A stretch of 64,000 nucleotides of DNA from Caldilinea sp. CFX5 (GCA_021405325.1 QWII01000002.1:1-64000), one strand, 5' to 3'; counted from the first letter of the stretch, positions 25,860 through 36,878 are shown. Notes: generated by a model not told the origin, from the sequence alone. Numbers and translations are program-made.

Positions 25860-26726
25860 ATGTCGGTGCAACTGCCCCAATCGGAAGCAAAACTCTATAG
25901 CCTGGTCGATCGCCTGCTGGCCAAGACGCCGAATGCGATCAGCGCTAATGTCGCCTTACATGTGCAGACGCTGGGTGGCTTTCGCGTCTGGTATCAGGGC
26001 GCCGAAGTGCCGACCACGGCCTGGGGACGGGAAAAGGCGATTCATCTTTTCCAGTTCTTCATCACCGTGCGCCGCCAATATGTCCACAAAGAGCAGATCA
26101 TGGATCGTCTGTGGCCCGATCTGGACATTGATAAGGGCGACCGCGATTTCAAGGTGGCGCTCAACTCGATCAACCGAGCGCTGGAACCGGAGCGAGAGCC
26201 GCGCAGCGAGCCGCTCTTTGTCAAGCGCTATGGGTTGGCCTATGGGCTGGATTTTGAAAATGTTTGGCTCGACACCGAGGCGATGGAATTGCTGATCAGC
26301 GCCGGCAACCAGGCGACGCTGGGGCCGACGCCAAACGCCGACTTTGCCATTGCCTGTTACGAAGCCGCCGTGCAACTCTATCATGGCGACTACTTGCCGG
26401 AACGGCGTTACGAGGACTGGACCAGCGCCGAACGCGAGCGGTTGCAATTGCTGGCGCTCAATACGATGACCACGCTGGCCGAGTTACTGCTACAGAAAAT
26501 GCCGTTAGAGAGCATCCGGCTGACACAGCGGGTGTTGAGCATTGATCCGGTCTGGGAAGACGCCTATCGCATCCAAATGCGCGCCTTTGCCGCGCAGCGT
26601 AATCGCCCGATGGCCCTCCGCACCTACCAACGCTGCACTGAGGTGCTGGCCGAGGAATTCGGCGTCGATCCGCTGCCGGAGACCAGTGAGCTTTATGATC
26701 AGATTTTGAAGGATGAGCTTGATTAA
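25860..26726 (+). CDS. BTAD-domain transcriptional regulator (SARP-like)
   Basis: 288 aa. After ~30 residues an OmpR-type winged helix runs from LHVQTLGGFRVWYQGAEVPTTAWGREKA through LFQFFITVRRQYVHKEQIMDRLWPDLD to VKRYGLAYGLD. The bacterial transcriptional activation domain follows (~130-288), with its typical helices (YEAAVQLYHGDYLPERRYEDWTSAERERLQLLALNTM) and end (RTYQRCTEVLAEEFGVDPLPETSELYDQIL). There is no AAA or LuxR domain, so this is the short SARP form. Such regulators activate nearby operons. The start lacks a clear Shine-Dalgarno; ATG at 25860 is the most upstream that fits. Confidence 0.9.
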   Translation: MSVQLPQSEAKLYSLVDRLLAKTPNAISANVALHVQTLGGFRVWYQGAEVPTTAWGREKAIHLFQFFITVRRQYVHKEQIMDRLWPDLDIDKGDRDFKVALNSINRALEPEREPRSEPLFVKRYGLAYGLDFENVWLDTEAMELLISAGNQATLGPTPNADFAIACYEAAVQLYHGDYLPERRYEDWTSAERERLQLLALNTMTTLAELLLQKMPLESIRLTQRVLSIDPVWEDAYRIQMRAFAAQRNRPMALRTYQRCTEVLAEEFGVDPLPETSELYDQILKDELD

Positions 26727-26737
26727 TCGAAGGGTGA

Positions 26738-26814
26738 TTCAGTAAGACAGTATGTCAGTGACTGACCAACTGATTTACTGTCGCACTGAAGCACTGTCCC
26801 ACTGTCTTACTGAA
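26738..26814. repeat. Inverted repeat, 'cagtaagacagt' family
   Basis: 23-nt arms at 26738-26760 and 26792-26814; the outer 14 bp (TTCAGTAAGACAGT/ACTGTCTTACTGAA) are perfect. Short ACTG-rich units are iterated within. A related array lies at 62033-62125. Confidence 0.65.
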
Positions 26815-26913
26815 CCACTGAACAAGCTTGCAACTAAGCTGTAATCACAATGGGTATGCTGGAAAGGCCCATTGTAGATCGATTGTTTGAAGCGCAGTAA
26901 AGGAATAGTCACG

Positions 26914-27468
26914 ATGAAAGGCCAACGCGATACGGCTTCATTTGTTCTGCGGTTTACGCAGGATCTCTGGCGCGACCAGAAAGGGGAACCGCGCCTGGAA
27001 TGGCGGGGCGAGGTGCGGCGCGTCCAGGATGGCGAGGAGTTGCGCTTCACCGATCTGGCCGAGGCGATGAATTTTATCCAGGAGTCGTTACTCAAGGTGA
27101 CGATGAACGCCGTGCCCAAGGAAGACAAACAGTACCAGGACAAAGCGGTGCGCCAAAGTTTGAAGCTGTGGGAAAAGTTTGCGGAAAATTATACCAGTAT
27201 GATGGTGGACGCTATGCAACAGACCATGAAACAGTCCGAGAGCTTCCAGCGCCAGATGAATGAAGCGGTCGAGCAGGTAATGAAACCGTGGTGGCTCATG
27301 GGCTTTCCGACGCCCGGCACGCCCAAAGCCAAAGAGAACGAAATCACCGCCTCTTCAGCAGCCACCCAAACCCAAATCCTCCAAACCCTGGCCGCTCTCC
27401 AAGCCCAGATCAGCGCCCTGAGTGATAAGGTGAGCGATTTGGAGACACAGTTACGGGAGAAGGCGTGA
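26914..27468 (+). CDS. Coiled-coil protein, PhaE/phasin-like
   Basis: 184 aa. ATG at 26914 was chosen over the TTG at 26887 because AAGGAA precedes it by about 9 nt. The N-terminal ~60 residues are compact and basic/acidic with strands (RFTQDLW, PRLEWRGEVRRVQDGEELRF). Then comes a long amphipathic helix (LKLWEKFAENYTSMMVDAMQQTMKQSESFQRQMNEAVEQVMKPWW), and the C-terminus is a leucine-heptad coiled coil (ILQTLAALQAQISALSDKVSDLETQLREK). The W-x-x-F-x-x-Q-M-x-x pattern and terminal coiled coil are reminiscent of PhaE/phasin proteins of polyhydroxyalkanoate granules. No PHA synthase gene is in the window. Confidence 0.5.
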   Translation: MKGQRDTASFVLRFTQDLWRDQKGEPRLEWRGEVRRVQDGEELRFTDLAEAMNFIQESLLKVTMNAVPKEDKQYQDKAVRQSLKLWEKFAENYTSMMVDAMQQTMKQSESFQRQMNEAVEQVMKPWWLMGFPTPGTPKAKENEITASSAATQTQILQTLAALQAQISALSDKVSDLETQLREKA

Positions 27469-27525
27469 AGTCGCTTTTGTAGATGTGATTTCCATACCAC
27501 CGGCATTTGTAACCGGTAAGTTCAT

Positions 27526-27584
27526 CTGTCATTCTGAAAGAATCTCATGCTTACAATACACATGAGATTCTTTCAGAATGACAG
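27526..27584. repeat. Perfect inverted repeat
   Basis: 24-bp arms at 27526-27549 (CTGTCATTCTGAAAGAATCT...) and 27561-27584, 11-nt loop, no mismatch. It sits between convergent genes. There is no T-run directly after either arm. Confidence 0.8.
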
Positions 27585-27655
27585 GACAGTCTTGAGGGTT
27601 TATCCGAGAATCCTTGTTACAACCAGGCATCGACATCTTGGCTGCAGTGTCCTGA

Positions 27656-28198
27656 TCACCCAACGCGTTCACTCACCGTTGTTTCGGCCGCCCCTGCCGG
27701 TACCGTCACCGGCGCGCCGCAGTTGGCGCAAAATTTGAAGCTGGTGTCCAGGCGAACACCGCATTGGGTGCAAAAATGCGTGGCGCCGGCAGCGGTGACA
27801 ACTGGCGGCATGACCGGCGCACTGACGAGTTTTACCGACGTTGGCGCTGGTTTGGCCTGTCGCCGTTGGGTAATCTCCGCTTCCAATTGCTCATCCAACG
27901 ACGCACTCATCGGCGTAATCTGCTCCACTTGCTGAAGTAAGGTAATTGCTTGCCGGCGCAGGCGATCATTCAGCCGCTGATAATCGGCAGCGTCGATCTT
28001 GCCCACTTGATGATCAAATTCCAACTCTTTGATCGCCCGCAAGGCGCTATCCTTGCGCGCCAGCAGATCGCTCAGGCGATCATCTTCCACCTGCAAGAGC
28101 GGCGGCTGCTTGGCGACCAGCGGGCCGATGACATAGAACAACGCCGCCAGCGAGACCAGAAGCGCCAAAATCAACGTAATCCAAAGCGTAGCATCCAT
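27656..28198 (-). CDS. Membrane-anchored zinc-ribbon protein (CcmI-like N-terminus)
   Basis: 180 aa. One N-terminal membrane helix (ITLILALLVSLAALFYVIGPL) is followed by a coiled segment ERx-type (DDRLSDLLARKDSALRAIKELEFDHQVGKIDAADYQRLNDRLRRQAITLLQQVE), very like the N-terminal part of CcmI/CycH. The C-terminus holds a four-cysteine zinc ribbon, FCTQCGVRLDTSFKFCANCG. Last gene of the minus-strand ccmHGF set. In the CcmI family the N-terminal helices recruit CcmF and CcmH; here the usual TPR domain appears to be replaced by a zinc ribbon. An inverted repeat separates it from ccmF. Confidence 0.7.
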   Translation of the reverse strand: MDATLWITLILALLVSLAALFYVIGPLVAKQPPLLQVEDDRLSDLLARKDSALRAIKELEFDHQVGKIDAADYQRLNDRLRRQAITLLQQVEQITPMSASLDEQLEAEITQRRQAKPAPTSVKLVSAPVMPPVVTAAGATHFCTQCGVRLDTSFKFCANCGAPVTVPAGAAETTVSERVG

Positions 28199-28224
28199 GA
28201 AAAATTCCGATCAAAGTGATTTAA

Positions 28225-28290
28225 TCAAAGCTTTGACAGATTACGCAGATTGTATCAATTTTCATCTGCGTAATCTGTCAAAGCTTTGAT
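28225..28290. repeat. Inverted repeat, 'attacgcag' family, copy 3
   Basis: Perfect 27-bp arms at 28225-28251 (ATCAAAGCTTTGACAGATTA...) and 28264-28290, 12-nt loop. It lies between ccmF and the zinc-ribbon gene, i.e. inside a likely operon. The left half also contains the palindrome CAAAGCTTTG. Confidence 0.85.
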
Positions 28291-28306
28291 GATCTTTGTT
28301 ACTTAC

Positions 28307-30307
<2,001 letters not shown>

Positions 30308-30341
30308 GGGTCTGCCCTTTTGTTAAGAATGCAAACTTGTC

Positions 30342-30935
30342 CTATTGCGTAGCAGGTCGAATCTTATCCAATGCCTCGGCAAATTGCGCTTCGTTGACAA
30401 TTGGCCCGATCACCATGTGGGCAATCTTGCCCTCCGGGTCAATAAAGAAAGTCTCCGGCACCCCTTTGATGCCATAGCGCCGCGCCGCCTGACTCTGTAA
30501 ATCGGGGCCGTTGGGGTAAGTGACATCATATTCAGCCAGATACGCTTTAGCCGCCGGTTCTTGATCTAGGTAATCCAGGCCGATGAAGACAATGCCGTTC
30601 TCTTTCTCTTTACGCCAGGTCGCTTCCAACAAAGCCGCCTCGGCGCGACAGGGGTCGCACCAACTGGCCCAGAAGTTGAGAACCACCCCCTTGCCGCGCA
30701 AATCCTCTAAGCTGATGGTTTCCCCCTCAAAGGTGGTAAAGACAAAAGGAGGCGCTATCCCAGCGGCGCGATGTTCCGAGGTGTTGGTCTCATATAGACG
30801 TAGCCCCAAGAACAGCAGAAAGACTACCGGCACGGCAATGAAGAAAAGACGCCACAGCGCAACCGCGCGCGACGATGGCGGCGTCGGGGCCACTTCCGTC
30901 GGCGATGGGATGGGTTGTTCAGTTAACTCAGCCAT
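30342..30935 (-). CDS. ccmG: Thiol:disulfide oxidoreductase CcmG/DsbE (TlpA family)
   Basis: 197 aa. One N-terminal membrane anchor ([20 protein letters not shown], about 26-45) precedes a thioredoxin fold with active site [14 protein letters not shown] (C93, C96). The cis-Pro loop is in [18 protein letters not shown]. It reduces apocytochrome cysteines before heme ligation. Its start overlaps the end of ccmH by 8 nt, so the two are translationally coupled. Confidence 0.93.
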   Translation of the reverse strand: MAELTEQPIPSPTEVAPTPPSSRAVALWRLFFIAVPVVFLLFLGLRLYETNTSEHRAAGIAPPFVFTTFEGETISLEDLRGKGVVLNFWASWCDPCRAEAALLEATWRKEKENGIVFIGLDYLDQEPAAKAYLAEYDVTYPNGPDLQSQAARRYGIKGVPETFFIDPEGKIAHMVIGPIVNEAQFAEALDKIRPATQ

Positions 30936-31482
30936 AGCGTTTCAACTCCTCGGCTAATTTCCGGCCATACTCATCTTCGGGCGGGGTCGCAGTCGTCGGC
31001 GTGGATGCCGCCGTTGTCACCACCGGCGCCGGCGTGCGCACCATGCGGCGTATGGTATGCCACAAGAAATAGCCGCCAATCGCCAGCACGACAAAGGGTA
31101 AAACCCACGCCAACCAGAAGCGATCCCACGGCGGTTCGCCCAATACTTGCGGGCCATATTGGGCGACAAAATAGTCGCGGATCGAATCGGTGTTTTCGCC
31201 TTCCGACAATTTAATCGCGATCACATCTTTCATCTGCTCACAAGCTTTGAGTTCACACGCATCCAGCCGGACACCGCTACAGAGCGGACACCAAAGTTCG
31301 CTCGCCACGGCGTTCACTTCATCCGGACTGACATTGGTCGGCGCGGTTTGGGTGGGGGTGCTTTCCTGGGCATAGAGGGTTGGCGCAAGGAACAACCCCA
31401 GAGCCACAACAATCACGCCGGCCAGCACATAACAGGGGAGGCGTAGGAATTCTTGCTTTAGTAATCTCTTCGACATGCACAT
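30928..31482 (-). CDS. ccmH: Cytochrome c maturation protein CcmH
   Basis: 184 aa. A signal helix (about 17-38) ending at YAQ is followed by the CcmH domain with redox motif [14 protein letters not shown] (C65, C68; canonical LRCxxCQ). A second helix ([23 protein letters not shown], about 125-147) anchors the protein, and the tail ends with [16 protein letters not shown], typical of CcmH/CycL. It hands reduced apocytochrome to CcmF. First gene of the ccmH-ccmG-ccmF-zinc-ribbon set. An extended -10 promoter is at 31578-31586. Confidence 0.92.
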   Translation of the reverse strand: MCMSKRLLKQEFLRLPCYVLAGVIVVALGLFLAPTLYAQESTPTQTAPTNVSPDEVNAVASELWCPLCSGVRLDACELKACEQMKDVIAIKLSEGENTDSIRDYFVAQYGPQVLGEPPWDRFWLAWVLPFVVLAIGGYFLWHTIRRMVRTPAPVVTTAASTPTTATPPEDEYGRKLAEELKRYG

Positions 31483-31577
31483 CTCTTTCTGACCATCCAG
31501 GGTATCACGAATAATGAATGAGCAACAGTGAACAATTGACTATTCGTGGCGCTGATGGCGCACACTCGTTGGCGGCT

Positions 31578-31586
31578 ATTATACCA
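31578..31586 (-). promoter_or_regulatory. Extended -10 promoter upstream of ccmH
   Basis: On the minus strand TGGTATAAT (31586-31578), i.e. TGn plus a consensus TATAAT. No good -35 hexamer at 17 nt, consistent with an extended -10 promoter. It is about 95 nt before the ccmH start. Confidence 0.5.
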
Positions 31587-31680
31587 CACGACTGTGCGTA
31601 AGCTGTAACTGATGAACGCAGTTTTCACAAGGAAGCCAATGGGCCGGCGCCGGCAAAGATGAGAGTTCCATGAGAAATAA

Positions 31681-31786
31681 GAAAACCAGGCGTCGCGCGC
31701 CACCTGGTTTTCAGGTTCGATTATAGATCAATGGTAGTAAAGACTTTAGTCTTTCTTTAGGCGACAAAGACTAAAGCCTTTACTAC
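31681..31786. repeat. Two adjacent inverted repeats downstream of the decaheme gene
   Basis: GAAAACCAGG/CCTGGTTTTC (31681-31690, 31703-31712) and a 21-bp pair GTAGTAAAGACTTTAGTCTTT at 31734-31754 with 31766-31786 (one mismatch). They fill the 311-nt gap between the decaheme gene and ccmH together with the ccmH promoter; the second could act as a terminator-like barrier but has no U-tract. Confidence 0.65.
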
Positions 31787-31793
31787 GTTACCA

Positions 31794-33935
31794 TTACGGA
31801 CGGAGCATTGCACTCACATCGCCGCCGATATCCTCGATGCTGTCATAGAGCACTTGGAGGATGTAGGGAGCGTTGTGGGTGAAGGCGCCGGGATCTTTTT
31901 GCACATACTGATAGTTGTAGGCCGCCCGCAACAGCCGTGGCGTCCAGGTGTTGAAGCGGTTGTCGCCGTTGACTTCCTCTTCGTCTGCCGTCCCATTACC
32001 ATTGGTATCGATGAAGAAGTACGGATAGGCATGGGCGTCATAGGCAATGCCCGTGCCGACGGTTTCCGTGGCATAGGCTTGCATGGCGGCATAGAGCGTA
32101 TCACGCATGGTGCTGATCTCATCGGCCACGCCTTCGTCAGTGTCGCCGTCGCCGTCCCAGTCATCGAAGTAGTAGCGGACAGCCATGATGTCTTCGGGCG
32201 CTTGCACTTCTTCGTGACATTCGGTGCAGCTTTCCCAGTCCACCTGCAAGCTGTGCGCGCCGTGGCAGTCGGTGCAGCTATTGGCGTCGGAGTGATCGAA
32301 GAAGCCGGCGTACTCTTTGCCCTCATACTCATAGGCGCCCTTGGCTTCGGTGCCAAAGCGGGTGGCCCCAGCCGCAAAGTAGTGGACATTGAGGAAGCGC
32401 AAGCTCTCCGACACGGTATCAGCCTCGGCATCACCGATCAACCGGTTGACGCTGACCGTAGACTCACGCCCTTGATGGCAGTTGAGACAGAGGCCACTGT
32501 TCTCATCCGGGGCCGCGACCGTCGCACCGCTGGGGAACTTGACTTCTTCCACCGTGTAGCGGGTGAACTCTTTCAGATCATTGTGACAGGTGGTGCATTG
32601 CATCCCGTTGGACGGCGGTTGTGAAATCACCGTGCCTTCCGCCAGGAACATGGGCAAACCGCCCGATGAATGGCATTTGGCACAGGAGCCAGGCACCGCG
32701 CCGTCTTCATCCCAGTGACGGAATGCTTCTTCCGAACCGGCAAAGTGACCATTGTCAATGCGATGGAGAGCGGTGAGATCGACCGGTTCCGCCAATGCAG
32801 CATTGAGATCGACCAGCGAGTCGTACATCAATTGGATGATGTACTTGCCGCCGTGAGCATAGGCGCCGGGGTCCTTCAACGAAGTCTGGTAGTTGTAGGC
32901 CGCTTTGAGCAAGCGCGCCGTCCACGCATTAAAGCGATTGTCGCCATTGACCTCGTCGGCGTCGGCCGCGCCGTTGCCATTGGTGTCGATGAAGAAGTAG
33001 GGATGGCTGGCTGAATCATAGGCAATCGCCGTACCGGCTGTATCGCCGGCATAGGCTTGTATTGCCTGGAAGAGCAGTTCGCGCACGCCCTCCAACTCGT
33101 AGTAGACCCCCTCTTCCAGATCGCCGTCGCCGTCGTAGTCAACTTCGGAGCCGGCCATACGGATATTGCGGATGTCTTCGACCGCGGCCACGCCTTCATG
33201 ACAGTCGGCGCAGGCTTCGACCTTGACTTCCAACGTATGCGCATTGTGGCATTCGATGCAGGTGTCAAACTCGTCCACATGAGCAAAGTTGGCGTCGTAG
33301 GTGTTGCCCTCATACTCGTAGCCGCCCTTGGCCAGGGTGCCATACTTGGTGACGGCAGCCGCATAGTAGTGGATGTTGAGGAAGTTCAGTTGATCAGTGG
33401 CTGTATCCGCATCCGCTAAGGCTGCTTTTTCAATGGCGGCATCGACGCTGACTTTAGACTGCCGCCCCTGGTGACACTCAACACAGCGCCCTTCATCCCC
33501 TAGTCCAGTTAGTTCCAGACCGGAAGGCATGACAACGCTGGTTTTGGTTTGGTTGACACTGTTGTGACAGGCCACACATTCAACCACGGAACCGACAGGC
33601 GCTGGGGCATCCACGGTCCCAGCCGCGCTGCCATCAAGGCCCAGAAAATCGAGGTGGCCCGGCGTGCTATGACACTTGGCACAGCTTTCAGGCACCTCGG
33701 CAGGGTCTTCCTCATTCCAGTGAATGAACGCTTCTGCCGCAAAATCAGCATGAGGTGAAGCGCTCCACTCACTCAGAAAGGGAATCGTCAATGTTTCGGT
33801 AATTGGCTTGGTATCGCTTGTCGTCTGGGTTGCCGCCACTTCTTGAGTGACTGGTTCGGCGGCCAGCGCCGTCTCCATAGTCAACACCACGAGCAACGCC
33901 ACGAGCAGACAAGCGAGAGGAATGATTCGTTTCAT
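31794..33935 (-). CDS. Decaheme cytochrome c with internal duplication and Ca-loop motifs
   Basis: 713 aa with a signal peptide (IIPLACLLVALLVVLTMETALAAE). Ten CXXCH motifs (CAKCH, CVACH, CVECH, CIECH, CADCH in the first half; CAKCH, CTTCH, CLNCH, CTDCH, CTECH in the second). The halves (about 55-375 and 385-710) align closely: both open with a (F/R)HW(N/D)E..CAKCHS unit. Each half also has two aspartate-rich loops, such as DTNGNGAADADEVNGDN and DYDGDGDLEEG, resembling EF-hand/dockerin Ca loops. It is probably an extracytoplasmic soluble electron carrier. The start is preceded by GGGAGG. It lies downstream of the cytochrome b gene. Confidence 0.88.
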   Translation of the reverse strand: MKRIIPLACLLVALLVVLTMETALAAEPVTQEVAATQTTSDTKPITETLTIPFLSEWSASPHADFAAEAFIHWNEEDPAEVPESCAKCHSTPGHLDFLGLDGSAAGTVDAPAPVGSVVECVACHNSVNQTKTSVVMPSGLELTGLGDEGRCVECHQGRQSKVSVDAAIEKAALADADTATDQLNFLNIHYYAAAVTKYGTLAKGGYEYEGNTYDANFAHVDEFDTCIECHNAHTLEVKVEACADCHEGVAAVEDIRNIRMAGSEVDYDGDGDLEEGVYYELEGVRELLFQAIQAYAGDTAGTAIAYDSASHPYFFIDTNGNGAADADEVNGDNRFNAWTARLLKAAYNYQTSLKDPGAYAHGGKYIIQLMYDSLVDLNAALAEPVDLTALHRIDNGHFAGSEEAFRHWDEDGAVPGSCAKCHSSGGLPMFLAEGTVISQPPSNGMQCTTCHNDLKEFTRYTVEEVKFPSGATVAAPDENSGLCLNCHQGRESTVSVNRLIGDAEADTVSESLRFLNVHYFAAGATRFGTEAKGAYEYEGKEYAGFFDHSDANSCTDCHGAHSLQVDWESCTECHEEVQAPEDIMAVRYYFDDWDGDGDTDEGVADEISTMRDTLYAAMQAYATETVGTGIAYDAHAYPYFFIDTNGNGTADEEEVNGDNRFNTWTPRLLRAAYNYQYVQKDPGAFTHNAPYILQVLYDSIEDIGGDVSAMLRP

Positions 33936-34361
33936 AAAACTAACCTCCCAGTGTTAAGCGATTTGGTGTTCGCGCCGGTGCGGTGTGTCATGCCGCGCCC
34001 GCAGAACAAGGTGAGTTGCTGATGAATCGATAGGCGTACTCCTCTCTGGTTTCTCCATTGGGCGTAATCCGGGGGAAGGCATCCGGTAGTGCAGCGCTGT
34101 CAGGTTTTGGCAACCTGACAGCGCTTGTCCCGTAACCTTGCGACCACGCGCTGTTTAACCGAAGCTTTAGGCTCATCAGGTGCTCAGGAGACCACAAGGG
34201 CCTCTTCCGGGAAGGTTGGAGCCAATGCTCTGGTCAACAAGGTGAACTTTCCCGAAAGATGGTGTGTGCAGCCGCCCTGTTCCCGGTGAACCAATATTGC
34301 AGAACGGTTGTCAACCGTTTTGCCCATCAGTCAATGACCGGCGGCAAAGAAGCCACGTCGA
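33936..34361 (-). promoter_or_regulatory. Long leader region upstream of the decaheme gene
   Basis: 426 nt with no convincing gene; the 69-codon frame at 33988-34197 lacks a ribosome site. It contains a perfect 14-bp hairpin AGCGCTGTCAGGTT/AACCTGACAGCGCT (34093-34106, 34112-34125), related to one at 16644. A block at about 34203-34318 resembles the BMP operon leader in the same orientation relative to the gene. No clear -10/-35 pair. Confidence 0.35.
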
Positions 34362-35219
34362 TTACGGCGGCGCGGCCGGTGTGCGCGGCGTAAAAACTTC
34401 CACCGATTGACGCGGTACGGTGGTAATGGCGGTCTGTTCGATGGTGATGAAAAGATAGAGCGCTACCAACAGCGCCACCGAGAGGACAGCCGCCACGGGG
34501 TAGAAGATGCGTTGCCGCTGCTGCAACACCGCCGGATCGGGTGGCGTCGGTGTGGCGCCCGTTTCTAGTTCTGTCAATTCTTGCAGATGCTCGGTCTTCA
34601 TCTCATGGTGTGAGATGTAACCGGTGAAGATGCTGCGATTAAAATGTTTGATATGGACGTTATAGACATGCCAGGTGACAATCGACAGCGCCGCCAGCAA
34701 CGCTTCGCCGCCATGCGCTGCTTTGGCCGCCGGAATCCAGGCGCCGGGTAGGAACGTAGTGGTGGCAATCGGATTCCAGAGCATGAAGCCGGTGATGACC
34801 ATGATCACCGTCCCCCAGATCACTGCCCAATATTCGACCTTTTCGCCAAAGGTATAGCGCCCCATACGTGGCGCTGTCTTGGCGATCCGCAAGTTGTAGC
34901 CCATGGCATGAAAGCCATCCACGACATCCTGCCAACCCGGCAGCATCGTCCAGCGCACCCGTAGCACAAAGACTTTGTAGGCGACCGTAATAATATGGTA
35001 GATCGTCTCCAGCATGAGCAAAATCGCCGCCGTCCGGTGGATAATGCGGATGAACTCAATGCCGCCAAAGAGCCAGATCAGCCAACTCCCCCAGTAGGTG
35101 GTCGAATACATCTGGGGCAAGCCGGTGATGGTCAGCACGGTAAAGCTGAGGATCAGCAGGGCATGTTCGGTGCGTTGCCGGCGATCAAAGCGTTTATACT
35201 TGGTTGATTGGTTGCTCAT
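34362..35219 (-). CDS. Di-heme cytochrome b membrane subunit (formate-dehydrogenase-gamma/b561 type)
   Basis: 285 aa. ATG at 35219 overlaps the stop of the 15-heme gene (ATGA). Four or five helices carry histidines placed as heme b ligands: RTEHALLILSFTVLTITGLPQ (helix 1), FIRIIHRTAAILLMLETIYHIITVAYK (helix 2), and HGGEALLAALSIVTWHVYNVHI (helix 4). A further helix at the C-terminus (IFYPVAAVLSVALLVALYLF) lies before a Pro/Thr tail. In the family, this subunit links the membrane quinone pool to an extracytoplasmic cytochrome or dehydrogenase. Tight coupling with the 15-heme protein suggests it is their quinone-facing partner. Confidence 0.9.
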   Translation of the reverse strand: MSNQSTKYKRFDRRQRTEHALLILSFTVLTITGLPQMYSTTYWGSWLIWLFGGIEFIRIIHRTAAILLMLETIYHIITVAYKVFVLRVRWTMLPGWQDVVDGFHAMGYNLRIAKTAPRMGRYTFGEKVEYWAVIWGTVIMVITGFMLWNPIATTTFLPGAWIPAAKAAHGGEALLAALSIVTWHVYNVHIKHFNRSIFTGYISHHEMKTEHLQELTELETGATPTPPDPAVLQQRQRIFYPVAAVLSVALLVALYLFITIEQTAITTVPRQSVEVFTPRTPAAPP

Positions 35220-36874
35220 GCGCGACGCTCCCAGAAACGGCGGTAGAGATCGGTGCCGATAAAGAGCAGGAACCCGCCGAGAATTGTTGGAATCAAAATC
35301 CAATAGAACATATTAACCCAGTAAACCAGCGGGTTGTGTTCCGGCGAGGGGCGGAAGTGGCTTGTCCACGAATCGGGGAAATTAGCATTGGCATCCGGGT
35401 GGCACTGGCGACAGGTGGTGAGCAGATTGTCTTTGATCACCTGGGAGTGTTCATGGGTTGCCGGCAAAATATTGTGGACGCCATGACAGTCGTAGCAGAC
35501 CGCCTTGTTGGTCTCCTGGTCGGGCGACTGTTGCTCAAAGAGGGTTACTGTTGTGCCGTGAAAGTCGGCGACATAAGTCTCAAAGACTTCGGTCGAGATG
35601 TCATACTGCGCCATCAGCTCGGCATCGGCGTGACAATCGCCACAGAGATCCGGCGAGTTCACCCGAAAGACGGCGGTGCGCGGGTCATCAATGTCGTGGA
35701 CGCCATGACAATCGGTGCAGACCGGCACATCCGGGTTCTGTTCGCCGATGAGCGCGGCGCCATGGACGCTTTGGGCGTACTGGTCGTTGATCTCGCCGTG
35801 ACAGTTGCCGCAAGTTTGTGAAATCCGTTCGCGCGGCTCACTCGGATCGTGGATGGCGTGGTTGCCATGACAGTCAAAGCAGGTGGCCGCCGCCAACTCG
35901 CCTTCTTCCTGTTTGACGCCATGAATGCCGTCGTGCTGACGTTGATAGATCTCCTGATGGCAATCTTTGCAGATCGCCTCCATGGCCAAGGTCAAATCGC
36001 GCCGGGTGTCGCTGGTCATTTCCGGGTGCGGAAAGCCATATTGTTGTTGATCTTTATGACAGTCGGTGCATTGCAACGGCGTATATTGGCGCCCCTGAAT
36101 CGCGCGATAGCCATGCACCGATTCGTCAATCACGGCGGCATCGACATGCAGATCAACCTGATCGCCGGAAGAGAGCGTCAGTTGACTTTTTAAGAGGCTA
36201 TGGCAGGTGGCGCACTGCTGATTCGCCGTCGCCCGTTGGTCGCCGTGACAGGTAAGACAACTCTGCTCCGCACCCAGGTTGGCGACAATTTCCTCATGGG
36301 TTGCCGCCACATTAGGGTCGTCAAAACTTTGGTGACAGCTTTGGCAAGTGCCAACCGGATCCGCTTGCATATCCGCCACTGGTGTCGCGTCATGCCCGCC
36401 ATGACAGTCGGTGCAGCCCGGCAAGTTGGTTTTGTCCGTCGCCTGGAGGTGCCCCGGGTTGTGCAGCACTAGCGGGGCGTGACACTGTTCACAGTTTTGT
36501 TCGATCTCGCCCACAAACGCCGCCAAATCCTGCACCGGGCTGGGTTCGTGGGGGTAGCGATAGCGCTGTTTGCTCTGGTGACAATCGGTGCAGTATAGCC
36601 CGCCAGCAGCATGTTGTCCGTGAACCGATTGGGCCAATACGGTCAGGTCAATACCCAGGTTCACACTTTCGCCCGACGGTAGTTCGAGCGTCTCCTCCTT
36701 GTCGCCATGACAGAGGCGACAGGCCGCATCCGGCGGCGTGGCATCCTGGGCATAAGCCACGGTGGCGCGTCCAAAACAGAACGCCGCCAGCGCCAAGAGC
36801 AAGCTGAAGAGAATTTTATATTGTAGGTATGTTATCCATCGTCGATCAATCCACGCCATACGCATTCCCATCAT
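35216..36874 (-). CDS. 15-heme cytochrome c, membrane-anchored
   Basis: 552 aa, 15 CXXCH motifs spread from residue ~50 to ~505 (CRLCH first, CRQCH last). Signal helix near residues 17-43 (LQYKILFSLLLALAAFCFGRATVAYAQ); C-terminal anchor VYWVNMFYWILIPTILGGFLLFIG with a basic tail, so the hemes face outward. Repeated modules of about 190 residues each begin with CxxCH, LPSGE or LSSGD, a Val/Asp stretch, then CTDCH...YPH. The N-terminal module also matches the start of the 13-heme protein. Stop overlaps the cytochrome b start by 4 nt. Likely the main electron conduit beyond the quinone-reacting subunit. Confidence 0.9.
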   Translation of the reverse strand: MMGMRMAWIDRRWITYLQYKILFSLLLALAAFCFGRATVAYAQDATPPDAACRLCHGDKEETLELPSGESVNLGIDLTVLAQSVHGQHAAGGLYCTDCHQSKQRYRYPHEPSPVQDLAAFVGEIEQNCEQCHAPLVLHNPGHLQATDKTNLPGCTDCHGGHDATPVADMQADPVGTCQSCHQSFDDPNVAATHEEIVANLGAEQSCLTCHGDQRATANQQCATCHSLLKSQLTLSSGDQVDLHVDAAVIDESVHGYRAIQGRQYTPLQCTDCHKDQQQYGFPHPEMTSDTRRDLTLAMEAICKDCHQEIYQRQHDGIHGVKQEEGELAAATCFDCHGNHAIHDPSEPRERISQTCGNCHGEINDQYAQSVHGAALIGEQNPDVPVCTDCHGVHDIDDPRTAVFRVNSPDLCGDCHADAELMAQYDISTEVFETYVADFHGTTVTLFEQQSPDQETNKAVCYDCHGVHNILPATHEHSQVIKDNLLTTCRQCHPDANANFPDSWTSHFRPSPEHNPLVYWVNMFYWILIPTILGGFLLFIGTDLYRRFWERRA

Positions 36875-36878
36875 CGTT

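Noticed and set aside
33988..34197. 69-codon frame upstream of the decaheme gene
   Set aside because: No ribosome site, spans a perfect hairpin, and its translation resembles no protein pattern.
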